Assembly: GCF_052216985.1 (NCBI RefSeq)
Contig: NZ_JBQOUY010000004.1
Coordinates: 84,479-148,478, forward strand
Length of the DNA: 64,000 bases
Reading direction: 5' to 3'
Origin: Acidaminococcus fermentans_A
GTDB lineage: Bacteria; Bacillota; Negativicutes; Acidaminococcales; Acidaminococcaceae
How positions within the stretch are numbered: position 1 is the stretch's first letter; each line of letters starts with the position of its first letter. The notes under the pieces were generated by a model, which saw only the letters and a program-made list of their open reading frames with translations, ran no database searches and was not told the origin of the DNA. Of this stretch, positions 32,404-39,844 are shown one piece after another. A program made the position numbers and the translations under genes.

Positions 32404-32898
32404 TTACACCTCCTTAAGGTCTGAACGGCCATAACGGATCTTGGTATACAGGCTGTATACAAGACGCAGGCTTAAAAAAAACGAGGCAACGGGCAGGGCC
32501 GCATAGACATAGGTCAGGGGCAGGCGCATCCCGGAGGAAAGGGTATGGCGGGAAGCCATGGACTGGCACAGGTCGAAGCCTTTGTAGGTAAGGAAGATGT
32601 TGAAAGCCAGCCACATGATATCCACCAGGATGTCCAGGATCCGGCAGGCCTTGGGCCCTGGGAGCCAGTGGTAGATCATCTCTACCCGGATGTGTTCATG
32701 ATAGGCATAGGCCAGATCCGCCCCCAGCCAGATCTGCCAGATGAATACATAGCGGGATAATTCTTCGGACCAGGAAAGGGAAGAGTTGAAGGCCCCCCGC
32801 ATGATGATCTGGGTAAAGATCAGCAGGGTATTGAAGACCAGGCTGAAGACCAGCAGCCGCTCTTCCAGAAAGGTCCACTTTTCCAGGAACTTATCCAT
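32404..32898 (-). CDS. dctQ: TRAP transporter small permease subunit
   Basis: This 164-residue protein has four membrane helices as expected for DctQ, with the conserved-looking WSEELSRYVFIWQIWLGA segment. I chose the ATG at 32898, preceded by AAAGGAGTGACT, over a longer frame to 32955 that would run through a terminator hairpin. Its 3' part contains a perfect 17-bp palindrome (32444-32460) that matches the operon's candidate GntR operator. Confidence 0.92.
   Translation of the reverse strand: MDKFLEKWTFLEERLLVFSLVFNTLLIFTQIIMRGAFNSSLSWSEELSRYVFIWQIWLGADLAYAYHEHIRVEMIYHWLPGPKACRILDILVDIMWLAFNIFLTYKGFDLCQSMASRHTLSSGMRLPLTYVYAALPVASFFLSLRLVYSLYTKIRYGRSDLKEV
32444..32460. promoter_or_regulatory. 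Candidate GntR operator inside dctQ
   Basis: GTATACAG-G-CTGTATAC is a perfect palindrome around one base. It differs at two positions from the site at 35680-35696 just upstream of the aconitase X gene. It lies within coding sequence (codons for LVYSLYTK), so it could be a secondary or roadblock/looping site, or a coincidence. Confidence 0.45.
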
Positions 32899-32931
32899 AG
32901 TCACTCCTTTCTTCCAGAAAAAGGGGAGAGA

Positions 32932-32960
32932 GGGGTGTGAACCAATTCTTTTCACACCCC
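32932..32960 (-). terminator. Intercistronic terminator between dctP and dctQ
   Basis: GGGGTGTGAA (32932-32941) pairs with TTCACACCCC (32951-32960). On the minus strand it is followed by a pyrimidine-rich run ending in TTTTT. Partial termination here would give more binding protein than permease, as is common in TRAP operons. Confidence 0.75.
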
Positions 32961-32977
32961 AACATTCTCCGACTCAA

Positions 32978-34003
32978 CTATTTATTGTATTTTTCGCAGA
33001 GGTCGAACAAGGCTTTGCCAAATTTGGCCTGGTACTTGTCATACATGGGCTGCAGGGCTTTCCGCATGGCGGCTTTCTGATCTGCAGTCAGGATGTTGGT
33101 CTGGAGTTTGCCGATGGTTTCCAGATCTTTGATGGCCTTTTCATTGTCTTTCAGTTCCATCTTCCGCTGTTCATCTACGCATTTCTTGGCTTCTTCCTGG
33201 AGCAGTTTCTGATCATCTGCACTCAGGGATTTGAATTTGGCATCATTCATCATGAAGGCCAGGAAGTTGTGGACGTGCTCATCGATGCTGGAATATTTCT
33301 GGACTTCATAGAATTTGTTGGCGAAAGTCAGGGAAGGCGGGTTTTCCTGGGCTTCTACTGTCCCCTGCTGCAGGCCGGTGTACAGTTCCGTGAAGCTCAT
33401 GGGAGTGGGGTTGGCTCCCAGGGTCTTGTAATAGTCGATGAAGATCGGGCTTTCCATGACTCTCATCTTCAGGCCTTTCAGGTCTTCCGGCTTTTCGATG
33501 GGTTTCACTTTACTGGTGGTGCTCCGAGGACCATTGTAGGTGTATCCCAGGATGTCGATGCCCTTGGATTTGATCTTTTCCGAGAGCTGCTTGCCCACGT
33601 CGCCATCCATAGCCGCAAAGGCGGATTTGGCATCTTTGAACAGGTAGGGCATATCCAGGATGCCGAATTCATCACTGTAGGTGGTCAGGACGGAAGTGGA
33701 AGGAAGAGCCATATCCAGGGAACCAGTGGCCACGGCTTCCATCAGCTGTACGTCCCCACCCAAAGCGCCGTTGGGATAGATCTCGATCTTCAGGCGGCCT
33801 TTGGATTTTTCTTCCACATTCTTTTTGAAGTTCAGCAGGGCTTTATGGGTGGAGCGGTCTTCCGGTTCTACATGGCCGATCTTCAGGGTCACAGCGGAAC
33901 CCTTACCGCCGCCTCCCTTGTCGCTGCCACCGCCGCAGCCGGTCAGCGCACCGATAGAAATCATAGCCGTCATCGCCAGGACAAACAGTTTGGATTTTTT
34001 CAT
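32978..34003 (-). CDS. dctP: TRAP transporter solute-binding lipoprotein
   Basis: This 341-residue protein has a lipoprotein signal peptide with lipobox LTGC (C23), a Gly/Ser/Lys-rich linker, then a DctP domain: VTLKIGHVEPEDRSTHKALLNF at the start, and a GLKMRV segment whose arginine usually binds the carboxylate of the solute. The ligand is therefore probably an organic acid. It would be held at the outer face of the inner membrane. The RBS AAGGAGGC is good. It follows the aconitase X genes in the operon and is followed by a partial terminator. Confidence 0.93.
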   Translation of the reverse strand: MKKSKLFVLAMTAMISIGALTGCGGGSDKGGGGKGSAVTLKIGHVEPEDRSTHKALLNFKKNVEEKSKGRLKIEIYPNGALGGDVQLMEAVATGSLDMALPSTSVLTTYSDEFGILDMPYLFKDAKSAFAAMDGDVGKQLSEKIKSKGIDILGYTYNGPRSTTSKVKPIEKPEDLKGLKMRVMESPIFIDYYKTLGANPTPMSFTELYTGLQQGTVEAQENPPSLTFANKFYEVQKYSSIDEHVHNFLAFMMNDAKFKSLSADDQKLLQEEAKKCVDEQRKMELKDNEKAIKDLETIGKLQTNILTADQKAAMRKALQPMYDKYQAKFGKALFDLCEKYNK

Positions 34004-34042
34004 CGTAAAGCCTCCTTTAATGAACTGGACAATGTGAGTTGA

Positions 34043-34444
34043 TCACAGAATTTTTATCAGACCTGCATCTGCATCGATCTCGATGGTATCGTTTTCCTTC
34101 ACTTCCTGATAAAAGGCGGGATCCACCTGATCCACCATGGGGATCTCAAAGAGGATGGCACTGGTGACCAGCACCGTATCCGGCCGCTGGACGATCATCC
34201 CTTTGGGCTGATTGTGCTGCTTCATCAGTTGGAAGAGGCCATCAGCCTGGACCACGCTGCTGCCTTTCCCACTGGGGAAAATCATGATCTTTCCGGTGAT
34301 GCTCTTTCCTTCCAGGCTATGTTCTTTTTCGATGACAGTCCCTGTTTTCGGATCGATCAGATAGAACATCACATCATCGGTGGAAACGATGGCTGGACCT
34401 TCCGTCTTGCCTTCAGAAATTTTATGACAGGTAAACGTCTTCAT
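34043..34444 (-). CDS. Aconitase X swivel (small) subunit
   Basis: This 133-residue protein matches the DUF126/AcnX swivel domain: EGPAIVSTDDVMFYLIDPKTG near 16-36 and the FPSGKGSSVV segment near 56-65 that contributes a catalytic serine. It would pair with the large subunit encoded immediately upstream; the stop and start codons abut (TAA then ATG). Two-subunit AcnX enzymes dehydrate hydroxy acids such as cis-3-hydroxyproline or, in archaea, mevalonate 5-phosphate. Confidence 0.88.
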   Translation of the reverse strand: MKTFTCHKISEGKTEGPAIVSTDDVMFYLIDPKTGTVIEKEHSLEGKSITGKIMIFPSGKGSSVVQADGLFQLMKQHNQPKGMIVQRPDTVLVTSAILFEIPMVDQVDPAFYQEVKENDTIEIDADAGLIKIL

Positions 34445-35650
34445 TTATTTCACCTCCCCGGTCAGGGCTGCGTCAATGCAGGTATCGAGATTGCGGATGA
34501 CGAAATGGATGCCCCGCCGCTGAGGGTAGTAGGCACATTTCGGAGATTCGGTGATGCCGATCTTTCCTTTCAGGAAATGCCAGCAGGGCTGATCCGGGCA
34601 GGTATCCGGTACGATATGGGCACCATAAGGCTCCAGCTGATCGTAAATGCCGGTCCGTTTGGCCATGGCCAGCACATGTTCTCCCGTCAGGATCCACATA
34701 GGGATGGCCAGTTTGCGGCCGTTGATCTTTTTTGCGATGTACTGACATTCGTTCAAGGTGAAATGTGGGCATCCGAACATGGCGAAATCCACAGGCCGAG
34801 GTGTATCTACCGAGATTTCATCCAGGACCTCTGCCAGGTCTTCATTGGTAATGGTGACCACCCGTTCCGGTTCCTTTCCGCCGAAGGCTGTCTCTACATC
34901 CGGTGCTTCCGGAGTGAAGCCGGGGATGTGGTACATATCATAGCAGCCGGAAGTGTTCAGCTCAGCCCCCAGATTCCGCAGGGCTTCCTTGGAAATGGTC
35001 TTGGGAAGGCCGGTGAAGACAGGGATCCCATGGCCGATCTTTTTTCCGCACATGCCCAGGATATGGTAATCGGCATCGCAGGTCATATCTGCTTCCACAT
35101 TGACCAGGATGTTCCCATAGCGGTTCTCATCCAGCAGCAGGCCATATTCTGGCACATAGCCTGTGATGGAAGCAAAAAGTGCGGAGTTGGCGCCTTCCCG
35201 GTTGGAGCGGGCTCCCCAGATGGCGTTGACGAAGGGCGTGGCACTGGATTCAGAGAAAGCGCAGATTTCTCCGAACAGGGGGACGTTGGTATCGATATAA
35301 GGGGTGCAGTTGTAACTCAGCTCAGCCCCCAGTGTCCGATAAGCCTTGTCCGTCCGTTCCATCATGGCATAGTCATCGTCCGTAATGGTCCCTAGGGCTT
35401 TGAAGTAGCTGAGACAGAAACCTGGGTTGACTGTAGGACGGACCCGGCATTTGGCTCCCAGGCTGACCATTTTCTCTGCCAGCCAGAGATCCGCATCCTG
35501 GTTGCTCAAGGCCACATGGGACCGGGTGATGGGGACCATCCGCTTGGCTCCGAAAGATTCCCCGATGGCAACCTGGACTTTCATAGCCAGCTGGGCTCCC
35601 TGTCCATACTTGCCCTCCAACAAATCTTTTTGATCCTGCGTTAATTCCAT
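34445..35650 (-). CDS. Aconitase X catalytic (large) subunit
   Basis: This 401-residue protein matches the DUF521/AcnX catalytic domain: RPTVNPG near 70-76, FGEICAFSESSATPFVNAIWGARSNREG near 126-153, MFGCPHFT near 291-298 and a C-terminal DTCPDQP. The cysteines in these segments are candidate Fe-S ligands. Known AcnX enzymes include cis-3-hydroxy-L-proline dehydratase and archaeal phosphomevalonate dehydratase; neither context fits here. With a TRAP importer and a D-2-hydroxyacid dehydrogenase, a hydroxy acid dehydratase for an imported acid is the best reading. First gene of the operon, RBS AAGGGAGGG. Confidence 0.88.
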   Translation of the reverse strand: MELTQDQKDLLEGKYGQGAQLAMKVQVAIGESFGAKRMVPITRSHVALSNQDADLWLAEKMVSLGAKCRVRPTVNPGFCLSYFKALGTITDDDYAMMERTDKAYRTLGAELSYNCTPYIDTNVPLFGEICAFSESSATPFVNAIWGARSNREGANSALFASITGYVPEYGLLLDENRYGNILVNVEADMTCDADYHILGMCGKKIGHGIPVFTGLPKTISKEALRNLGAELNTSGCYDMYHIPGFTPEAPDVETAFGGKEPERVVTITNEDLAEVLDEISVDTPRPVDFAMFGCPHFTLNECQYIAKKINGRKLAIPMWILTGEHVLAMAKRTGIYDQLEPYGAHIVPDTCPDQPCWHFLKGKIGITESPKCAYYPQRRGIHFVIRNLDTCIDAALTGEVK

Positions 35651-35679
35651 GGATTTTTCCCTCCCTTTTTGTGTTTCTG

Positions 35680-35739
35680 GTATACAGGTTGTATGCAGCT
35701 TCTATGAGTACTATACCGAAAAAAATGAAAAAACTGCAA
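35680..35739 (-). promoter_or_regulatory. Promoter and GntR operator of the AcnX-TRAP operon
   Basis: On the minus strand TTGCAG (35739-35734) and TATAGT (35715-35710) are 18 bp apart. Just downstream of the expected start point lies GTATACAGGTTGTATGC (35680-35696), a near-palindrome, placed where a bound repressor would block transcription. The same motif, as a perfect palindrome, occurs in dctQ. Confidence 0.6.
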
Positions 35740-36091
35740 TAATGTACGGGATATAAGTGGCTAACTTGCTGCGTCAATTGATTTTTATGAATAAAATGTA
35801 AAAAAAATAATATTTTTTTAAGACTATATGAACTATAAATATAAAACTAAATATAAAATTCGGCAAATATCGGCACGAAACTCGGCGTATCCTGCTTATC
35901 TTTCGCTTGCTGAAAACCCAATTGTATTTAGTTATCGCAAAATTCGTGCAATACTCTGGCCATGGAAGGCAAAAAGACATAAAATATTCTGAAGAATATA
36001 ATATACAGTATACCATGTCCAAAGAGAGCGCAGAAAAGCTATATTTTTAAAAAGAAATGCGCTACAATAAAAAACATGGGAGGTAGGGAGA
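35740..36091. other. Very AT-rich spacer between divergent units
   Basis: This 350-bp spacer separates the minus-strand AcnX operon from the plus-strand CHR gene. It is unusually A+T rich, with runs of A and T around 35795-35860, and contains no credible ORF. An upstream enhancer of the AcnX promoter or a nucleoid-protein site is possible. I see no clear promoter for the CHR gene. Confidence 0.4.
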
Positions 36092-36628
36092 ATGCCATCA
36101 TTATGGAAATTGTTCGTGGTTTTTGCCCGGATCGGGGGCGTGACCTTTGGCGGAGGGATGGCCATGCTGCCCATCCTGCAGTCGGATATCGTGGAGCGTT
36201 ACCATTGGGCCACAGAAGAAGAGCTGACGGACTATTATGCGGTGGGACAGTGTACCCCAGGCATCATTGCTGTCAACGTGGCTACCTTCATCGGGTATAA
36301 GGAGAGAGGAACCATCGGGGGGATCGTAGCGACCTTAGGGGTGGTGTTCCCTTCTCTGGTGATCATTTCGATCCTGGCGGCAGGGTTGGCGAATCTGTCA
36401 GATTATCCGGCGGTGAAAGATGCCTTTGCTGGGATCCGTGTGTGTGTCTGCATCCTGATCTTCAATGCAGTGTCCAAACTGGCTAGGAGCGCCATCGTGG
36501 ACTGGCTGACCATCGGTGTCTTCCTGGTGGTGCTGGGCATCAATATGTTCACCGATGTTTCTCCTGTGGTACTGGTCATTTTTGCAGGTATGGTGGGGCT
36601 GTGGGGGAAATTAGGACTGAAAAAATAA
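36092..36628 (+). CDS. Short-chain chromate transporter (CHR domain) protein, orphan
   Basis: This 178-residue protein is a single CHR domain with about five to six membrane segments. The signature FARIGGVTFGGGMAMLPILQSDIVE lies at 10-34 and VGQCTPGIIAVNVATFIGYK at 51-70. Short CHR proteins are usually encoded as adjacent pairs that form one transporter; here no second copy is next to it. Either it works as a homodimer or its partner is elsewhere. Chromate or sulfate export is the family role. The RBS GGGAGGT lies upstream. Confidence 0.85.
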   Translation: MPSLWKLFVVFARIGGVTFGGGMAMLPILQSDIVERYHWATEEELTDYYAVGQCTPGIIAVNVATFIGYKERGTIGGIVATLGVVFPSLVIISILAAGLANLSDYPAVKDAFAGIRVCVCILIFNAVSKLARSAIVDWLTIGVFLVVLGINMFTDVSPVVLVIFAGMVGLWGKLGLKK

Positions 36629-36630
36629 AG

Positions 36631-36660
36631 AGGTTGTTGCGCTTGCAACAACCTCTTTAT
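36631..36660. terminator. Bidirectional terminator (CHR gene / Mrp gene)
   Basis: AAAGAGGTTGTTGC pairs with GCAACAACCTCTTT around GCTT, with A/T runs on both sides. It belongs to the GTTGC stem family. Confidence 0.85.
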
Positions 36661-36662
36661 TT

Positions 36663-37511
36663 TTACTGATCCTGTTCAACCACCTTATCCACAATGCTGT
36701 TCAAGGCTTTGCGGCTGGCTTCGCTGATGTTTTCCAGGGGATTCCCTGCGTCTTCTGCAGCTACCACCTGGGGATCGATGGGAATCCGGCCCAGGAAAGG
36801 CAGGCCTTTTTCCTCGGCCAGGGCTTTGCCGCCGCCGGCTTTGAAAATATCTACTTCCTGGCCGCAGTGGGGGCAGACGAATCCGCTCATGTTCTCGATG
36901 ATGCCCCGGACCGGAATATGGCCCAGCTGGCAGAAGCTCAGGGATTTCCGCACATCGGCCAGGGCCACTTTCTGGGGTGTGGTCACGATGATGGCTTCCG
37001 CATCTTTGATGGTCTGGACTACTGTCAAAGGTTCATCCCCGGTGCCCGGAGGGCAGTCGATGATCAGGTAGTCCAAAGGATCCCATTTGGTGTCGCTCAT
37101 GAACTGCCGGATGGCACCCACTTTCAGAGGACCCCGCCAGATCAGGGCATCGTCCTGCTGGGCCAGGAACCCCTGGGCGGATAAGAATTCCAGATGGTCG
37201 CTGTAGCGGAAGGGGACCAGTTTTTCTCCTTCCACCTGGACATGCTTGTCCATATAACCCAGCATACCAGCTACGCTGGGGCCGTGGAGGTCCACATCCA
37301 TCAGGCCCACCTGATAGCCCCGTTCGCTGAGGAGCAGGGCCAGGTCTACGGAAACCGTGCTTTTGCCCACGCCGCCTTTGCCGCTCATGACGACGATCTT
37401 ATGTTTGACATGCTGCAGGAAATCGGCAATGGCCACATCCTGCGGGTTCTGCTTCGGATTGGATTCACAGCCGGAGCAGTGAGAATGATCGCAGTGATCA
37501 CATTCGCTCAT
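36663..37511 (-). CDS. Mrp/NBP35-type Fe-S cluster carrier ATPase
   Basis: This 282-residue P-loop NTPase has the deviant Walker A GKGGVGKST (44-52), a Walker B-like LIIDCPPGTGD segment and a C-terminal CPHC pair that holds a bridging Fe-S cluster. The N-terminus is His/Cys-rich (CDHCDHSHCSGC at 4-15), a likely extra metal site. It loads Fe-S clusters onto apoproteins. I chose the ATG at 37511, spaced 8 bp from GGAGG, over a longer TTG-started frame to 37529. It is monocistronic. Confidence 0.92.
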   Translation of the reverse strand: MSECDHCDHSHCSGCESNPKQNPQDVAIADFLQHVKHKIVVMSGKGGVGKSTVSVDLALLLSERGYQVGLMDVDLHGPSVAGMLGYMDKHVQVEGEKLVPFRYSDHLEFLSAQGFLAQQDDALIWRGPLKVGAIRQFMSDTKWDPLDYLIIDCPPGTGDEPLTVVQTIKDAEAIIVTTPQKVALADVRKSLSFCQLGHIPVRGIIENMSGFVCPHCGQEVDIFKAGGGKALAEEKGLPFLGRIPIDPQVVAAEDAGNPLENISEASRKALNSIVDKVVEQDQ

Positions 37512-37600
37512 TGAAAAAACCTCCCTCAAGGTAAACAGTTATCAACCTGTCCCTATTATAGGAAAAAATCCAACTGAATGCAATCGGGTTACATTATAGT

Positions 37601-37738
37601 AAGAAGTCAGAAACGGTCCTGCAGGCCTTGAGATGTCAGACGTCAGTTTTATTCGATATAGCAGTACGCCCGTGCTTATCGCGGGTCAAGCTGATGTCTG
37701 ACTTCTGATAGGCCCGCAAGGGCCGGTCTGACTTCTTA
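37601..37738. repeat. Intergenic repeat family A, full copy
   Basis: This 138-bp element starts AAGAAGTCAG and ends CTGACTTCTT, an inverted pair of ends. In between are heptads GATGTCA GACGTCA, the shared AAGCTGATGTCTGACTTCTG core, and hairpins such as GGCCCGCAAGGGCC. It is homologous to 7893-8033 and partly to 876-932. It separates the divergent Mrp and secreted-protein genes. Confidence 0.78.
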
Positions 37739-37761
37739 TCCAAGCAATCCAAAACTTCCCC

Positions 37762-37790
37762 TGACTTGTAAGTCAAAAACAGTGTATAAT
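37762..37790 (+). promoter_or_regulatory. Promoter of the secreted-protein gene
   Basis: TATAAT (37785-37790) is a perfect -10 with TGTG-type extension. TGACTT (37762-37767) is a weak -35 at 17 bp. Confidence 0.55.
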
Positions 37791-37838
37791 AGGAGAAAGA
37801 AAATCCGGGTGCCTCGGTACCCACAAGGAGTGAAGGAT

Positions 37839-38441
37839 ATGCAGTGGAAAAAAACAATGGCACTGGCGCTCATGGCAGTGCTGTGTACTGCCCCGGGCTA
37901 CGCAGCGGAACGGATGAGACTGGCGGATGGAGAACTTTTTGTTTCAGAACGAGTGGTCAAAGATGGCAGGGTCATCTATCAGGCCGCTGATGCCCATAAG
38001 GATTGGGAACATGACAGCGAAAAGGCAGTCCCCGGTCTGGTCTGCACGGCGTTCATCCCTCCCAAAGCCGGACAGGATGCTCCGGAACTGGCCAGCATCA
38101 AGAAGCTGACCACCCAGCAGGAAAAAATCCAGCAGGCCCGCCGCCGGTATTCCGGTGCTTCCTACGCCAACCGATTGGTACTGTATGCGTCCATGGATAC
38201 CAACGGACAGAACGGGAAACTGGCCATCACCAAGGCAGAGCTGTTCGGCCGTCTGCTGAATGTGACGGTAGCCATCCAGGATCCTTCTGGCCTCCAGGAT
38301 GACGGCAGTGAAGCCCTCAGCGAAGAGCATGTGGTGACCATCCCGGAAAAGAAATTGCCCCGGTTCGGCAACCTGCGGGTACGGTTCTCTGACACCACAG
38401 GCCATGCCCTGGAAGATTTGGATGTAGTGTTGGATAGATAG
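37839..38441 (+). CDS. Secreted protein of unknown function
   Basis: This 200-residue protein has a Sec signal peptide (MQWKKTMALALMAVLC..GYA, likely cut after A22). The mature part is hydrophilic, with no domain I recognise. It has a KIQQARRRYSGA helix near 95-106 and a C-terminal half of short beta-like segments. It is probably periplasmic. I chose the ATG at 37839, which follows AAGGAGTG, over an upstream in-frame ATG at 37782 that overlaps the -10 box. Monocistronic. Confidence 0.75.
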   Translation: MQWKKTMALALMAVLCTAPGYAAERMRLADGELFVSERVVKDGRVIYQAADAHKDWEHDSEKAVPGLVCTAFIPPKAGQDAPELASIKKLTTQQEKIQQARRRYSGASYANRLVLYASMDTNGQNGKLAITKAELFGRLLNVTVAIQDPSGLQDDGSEALSEEHVVTIPEKKLPRFGNLRVRFSDTTGHALEDLDVVLDR

Positions 38442-38501
38442 CACGACCCTGTAACTATCGATACATATTTTCGTTTCAATATGGTGGGAATCATTTCCCC
38501 A

Positions 38502-38530
38502 TTGACGGATTTTGTAAACAGGAGTATTAT
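38502..38530 (+). promoter_or_regulatory. Promoter of the aromatic amino-acid operon
   Basis: TTGACG (38502-38507) and TATTAT (38525-38530) are 17 bp apart. The predicted start lies some 25 bp upstream of the leader-peptide ATG at 38564. Confidence 0.75.
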
Positions 38531-38563
38531 ATACGCATTCCAATGTATAAAGGCGGTTTGAAT

Positions 38564-38689
38564 ATGACTCTTTCCACTATGAACTGGGGAACTGCATATG
38601 GCTTCTACTTTACCCAGAGCTATTATTTTAGCTTTGGTTATTTTGGTTGCCATGAACTGCATGCTTGTCCAGCCGTGAAGAGAGACTGA
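38564..38689 (+). CDS. Aromatic-rich leader peptide of the aro operon (attenuator)
   Basis: A 41-codon frame starts at ATG 38564 with AAAGGCGG 7 bp upstream and ends at TGA 38687-38689. Between residues 8 and 27, eleven of twenty residues are aromatic: W8, Y12, F14, Y15, F16, Y20, Y21, F22, F24, Y26 and F27. It lies between a good promoter and an intrinsic terminator, upstream of DAHP synthase and the phenylalanine/tyrosine genes. This is the classical design of a ribosome-stalling attenuator, like the pheA leader of enterobacteria. The frame is too short and too close to noise for ordinary gene finding, but its composition and placement make chance unlikely. Confidence 0.8.
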   Translation: MTLSTMNWGTAYGFYFTQSYYFSFGYFGCHELHACPAVKRD

Positions 38690-38691
38690 TG

Positions 38692-38756
38692 CTCCGGATC
38701 TCCGGAGGTTCCCATTGAACCGTAAAGCAGACTCCTTGCGAGTCTGCTTTTTTTGT
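38692..38756 (+). terminator. Attenuator hairpins and terminator of the aro operon
   Basis: The terminator stem is AAAGCAGACT (38724-38733) against AGTCTGCTTT (38741-38750) with a 7-nt loop and a T run. Just after the leader stop codon is a hairpin CTCCGG (38692-38697)/CCGGAG (38702-38707), and GGTTC/GAACC follows. The 5' arm of the terminator (38722-38730) can also pair, 8 of 9 bases, with the codons for F-Y-F in the leader (38605-38613), a possible antiterminator pairing. Confidence 0.8.
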
Positions 38757-38811
38757 GCAGAGGGCTTTTGTAAAAGTAGAATGGTAGGAAAGAAGAACAG
38801 GAGGAAACAAC

Positions 38812-39825
38812 ATGATTATCGTAATGAAGAAAGGTGCACCCAAGGAAGCTTCTGAAAAACTGAGAAAGAGCCTGGAACAGAGAGGTTTCACCATCCATGA
38901 CAGCATCGGGGAAAACCAGGAAGTCCTGGGCATCGTAGGGGATACCAGCATATTGGATCCGGAAGATTTCATGGTGAATGAATGGGTGGACAAGGCCATG
39001 CGGGTCCAGGAACCTTTTAAACGGGCCAACCGGATGTTTCATCCGGATGATTCCATCATCGACGTCAGCGGGGTAAAAGTGGGCGGCAAAAAGCTGGTGG
39101 TTATCGCCGGTCCTTGTTCGGTGGAAGGCCAGCAGCAGATGGATACCATTGCCGCATCCGTGAAAAAGAGCGGAGCAGACATGCTCCGGGGCGGGGCGTT
39201 CAAACCTCGTACTTCTCCTTACTCATTCCAGGGGCTGGGGGACAAGGGTCTGGATCTTATCCGGCAGGCAGGGGCTGCCAATCATCTGCCCATTGTGACG
39301 GAAATCATGTCCGCAGATAAAATCGATGAATTTGTGGAAAAAGTAGATTTGATCCAGGTGGGAGCCAGGAACATGCAGAACTTTACCCTGCTCAAAGAAC
39401 TGGGGAAACTGAAGAAGCCCATCCTCCTGAAACGGGGAATGTCCGCTACCATCGAGGAATGGCTCATGAGCGCGGAATACATCATGTCGGAAGGCAATGA
39501 GAACGTGATTCTCTGCGAAAGGGGCATCCGGACCTTTGAAACCTATACCCGGAATACCCTGGATCTTTCTGCCGTACAGGCGGTGAAGCGGCTGAGCCAT
39601 CTGCCAGTGATCGTGGATCCCAGCCATGCCACCGGAAAAGCCTGGATGGTGCCTACCATGTCCAAGGCGGCCATTGCAGCAGGAGCGGACGGCCTGATCA
39701 TCGAAACGCACAACGATCCCCAGCATGCTTGGTGCGATGGGGCCCAGAGCCTGTCCCTGTCGGCTTTTGAGAAGCTGATACAGGACCTGCGGATCCTGGC
39801 ACCGGCTGTGGGACGGGAACTGTAA
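38812..39825 (+). CDS. aroF: 3-deoxy-7-phosphoheptulonate (DAHP) synthase, type I beta with regulatory domain
   Basis: This 337-residue enzyme joins phosphoenolpyruvate and erythrose 4-phosphate, the first step of the shikimate pathway. The N-terminal 70 residues form a ferredoxin-like domain, as in the Thermotoga-type enzyme, where it gives feedback inhibition by Tyr/Phe. The barrel starts with GPCSVE (100-105) and RGGAFKPRTSPY (126-137). C-terminal DPSHATG and ETHNDP segments hold metal ligands. The RBS AGGAGG is ideal. It is the first gene of the operon, after the leader and terminator. Confidence 0.95.
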   Translation: MIIVMKKGAPKEASEKLRKSLEQRGFTIHDSIGENQEVLGIVGDTSILDPEDFMVNEWVDKAMRVQEPFKRANRMFHPDDSIIDVSGVKVGGKKLVVIAGPCSVEGQQQMDTIAASVKKSGADMLRGGAFKPRTSPYSFQGLGDKGLDLIRQAGAANHLPIVTEIMSADKIDEFVEKVDLIQVGARNMQNFTLLKELGKLKKPILLKRGMSATIEEWLMSAEYIMSEGNENVILCERGIRTFETYTRNTLDLSAVQAVKRLSHLPVIVDPSHATGKAWMVPTMSKAAIAAGADGLIIETHNDPQHAWCDGAQSLSLSAFEKLIQDLRILAPAVGREL

Positions 39826-39844
39826 AGACAGAAACGGGAAGGAA

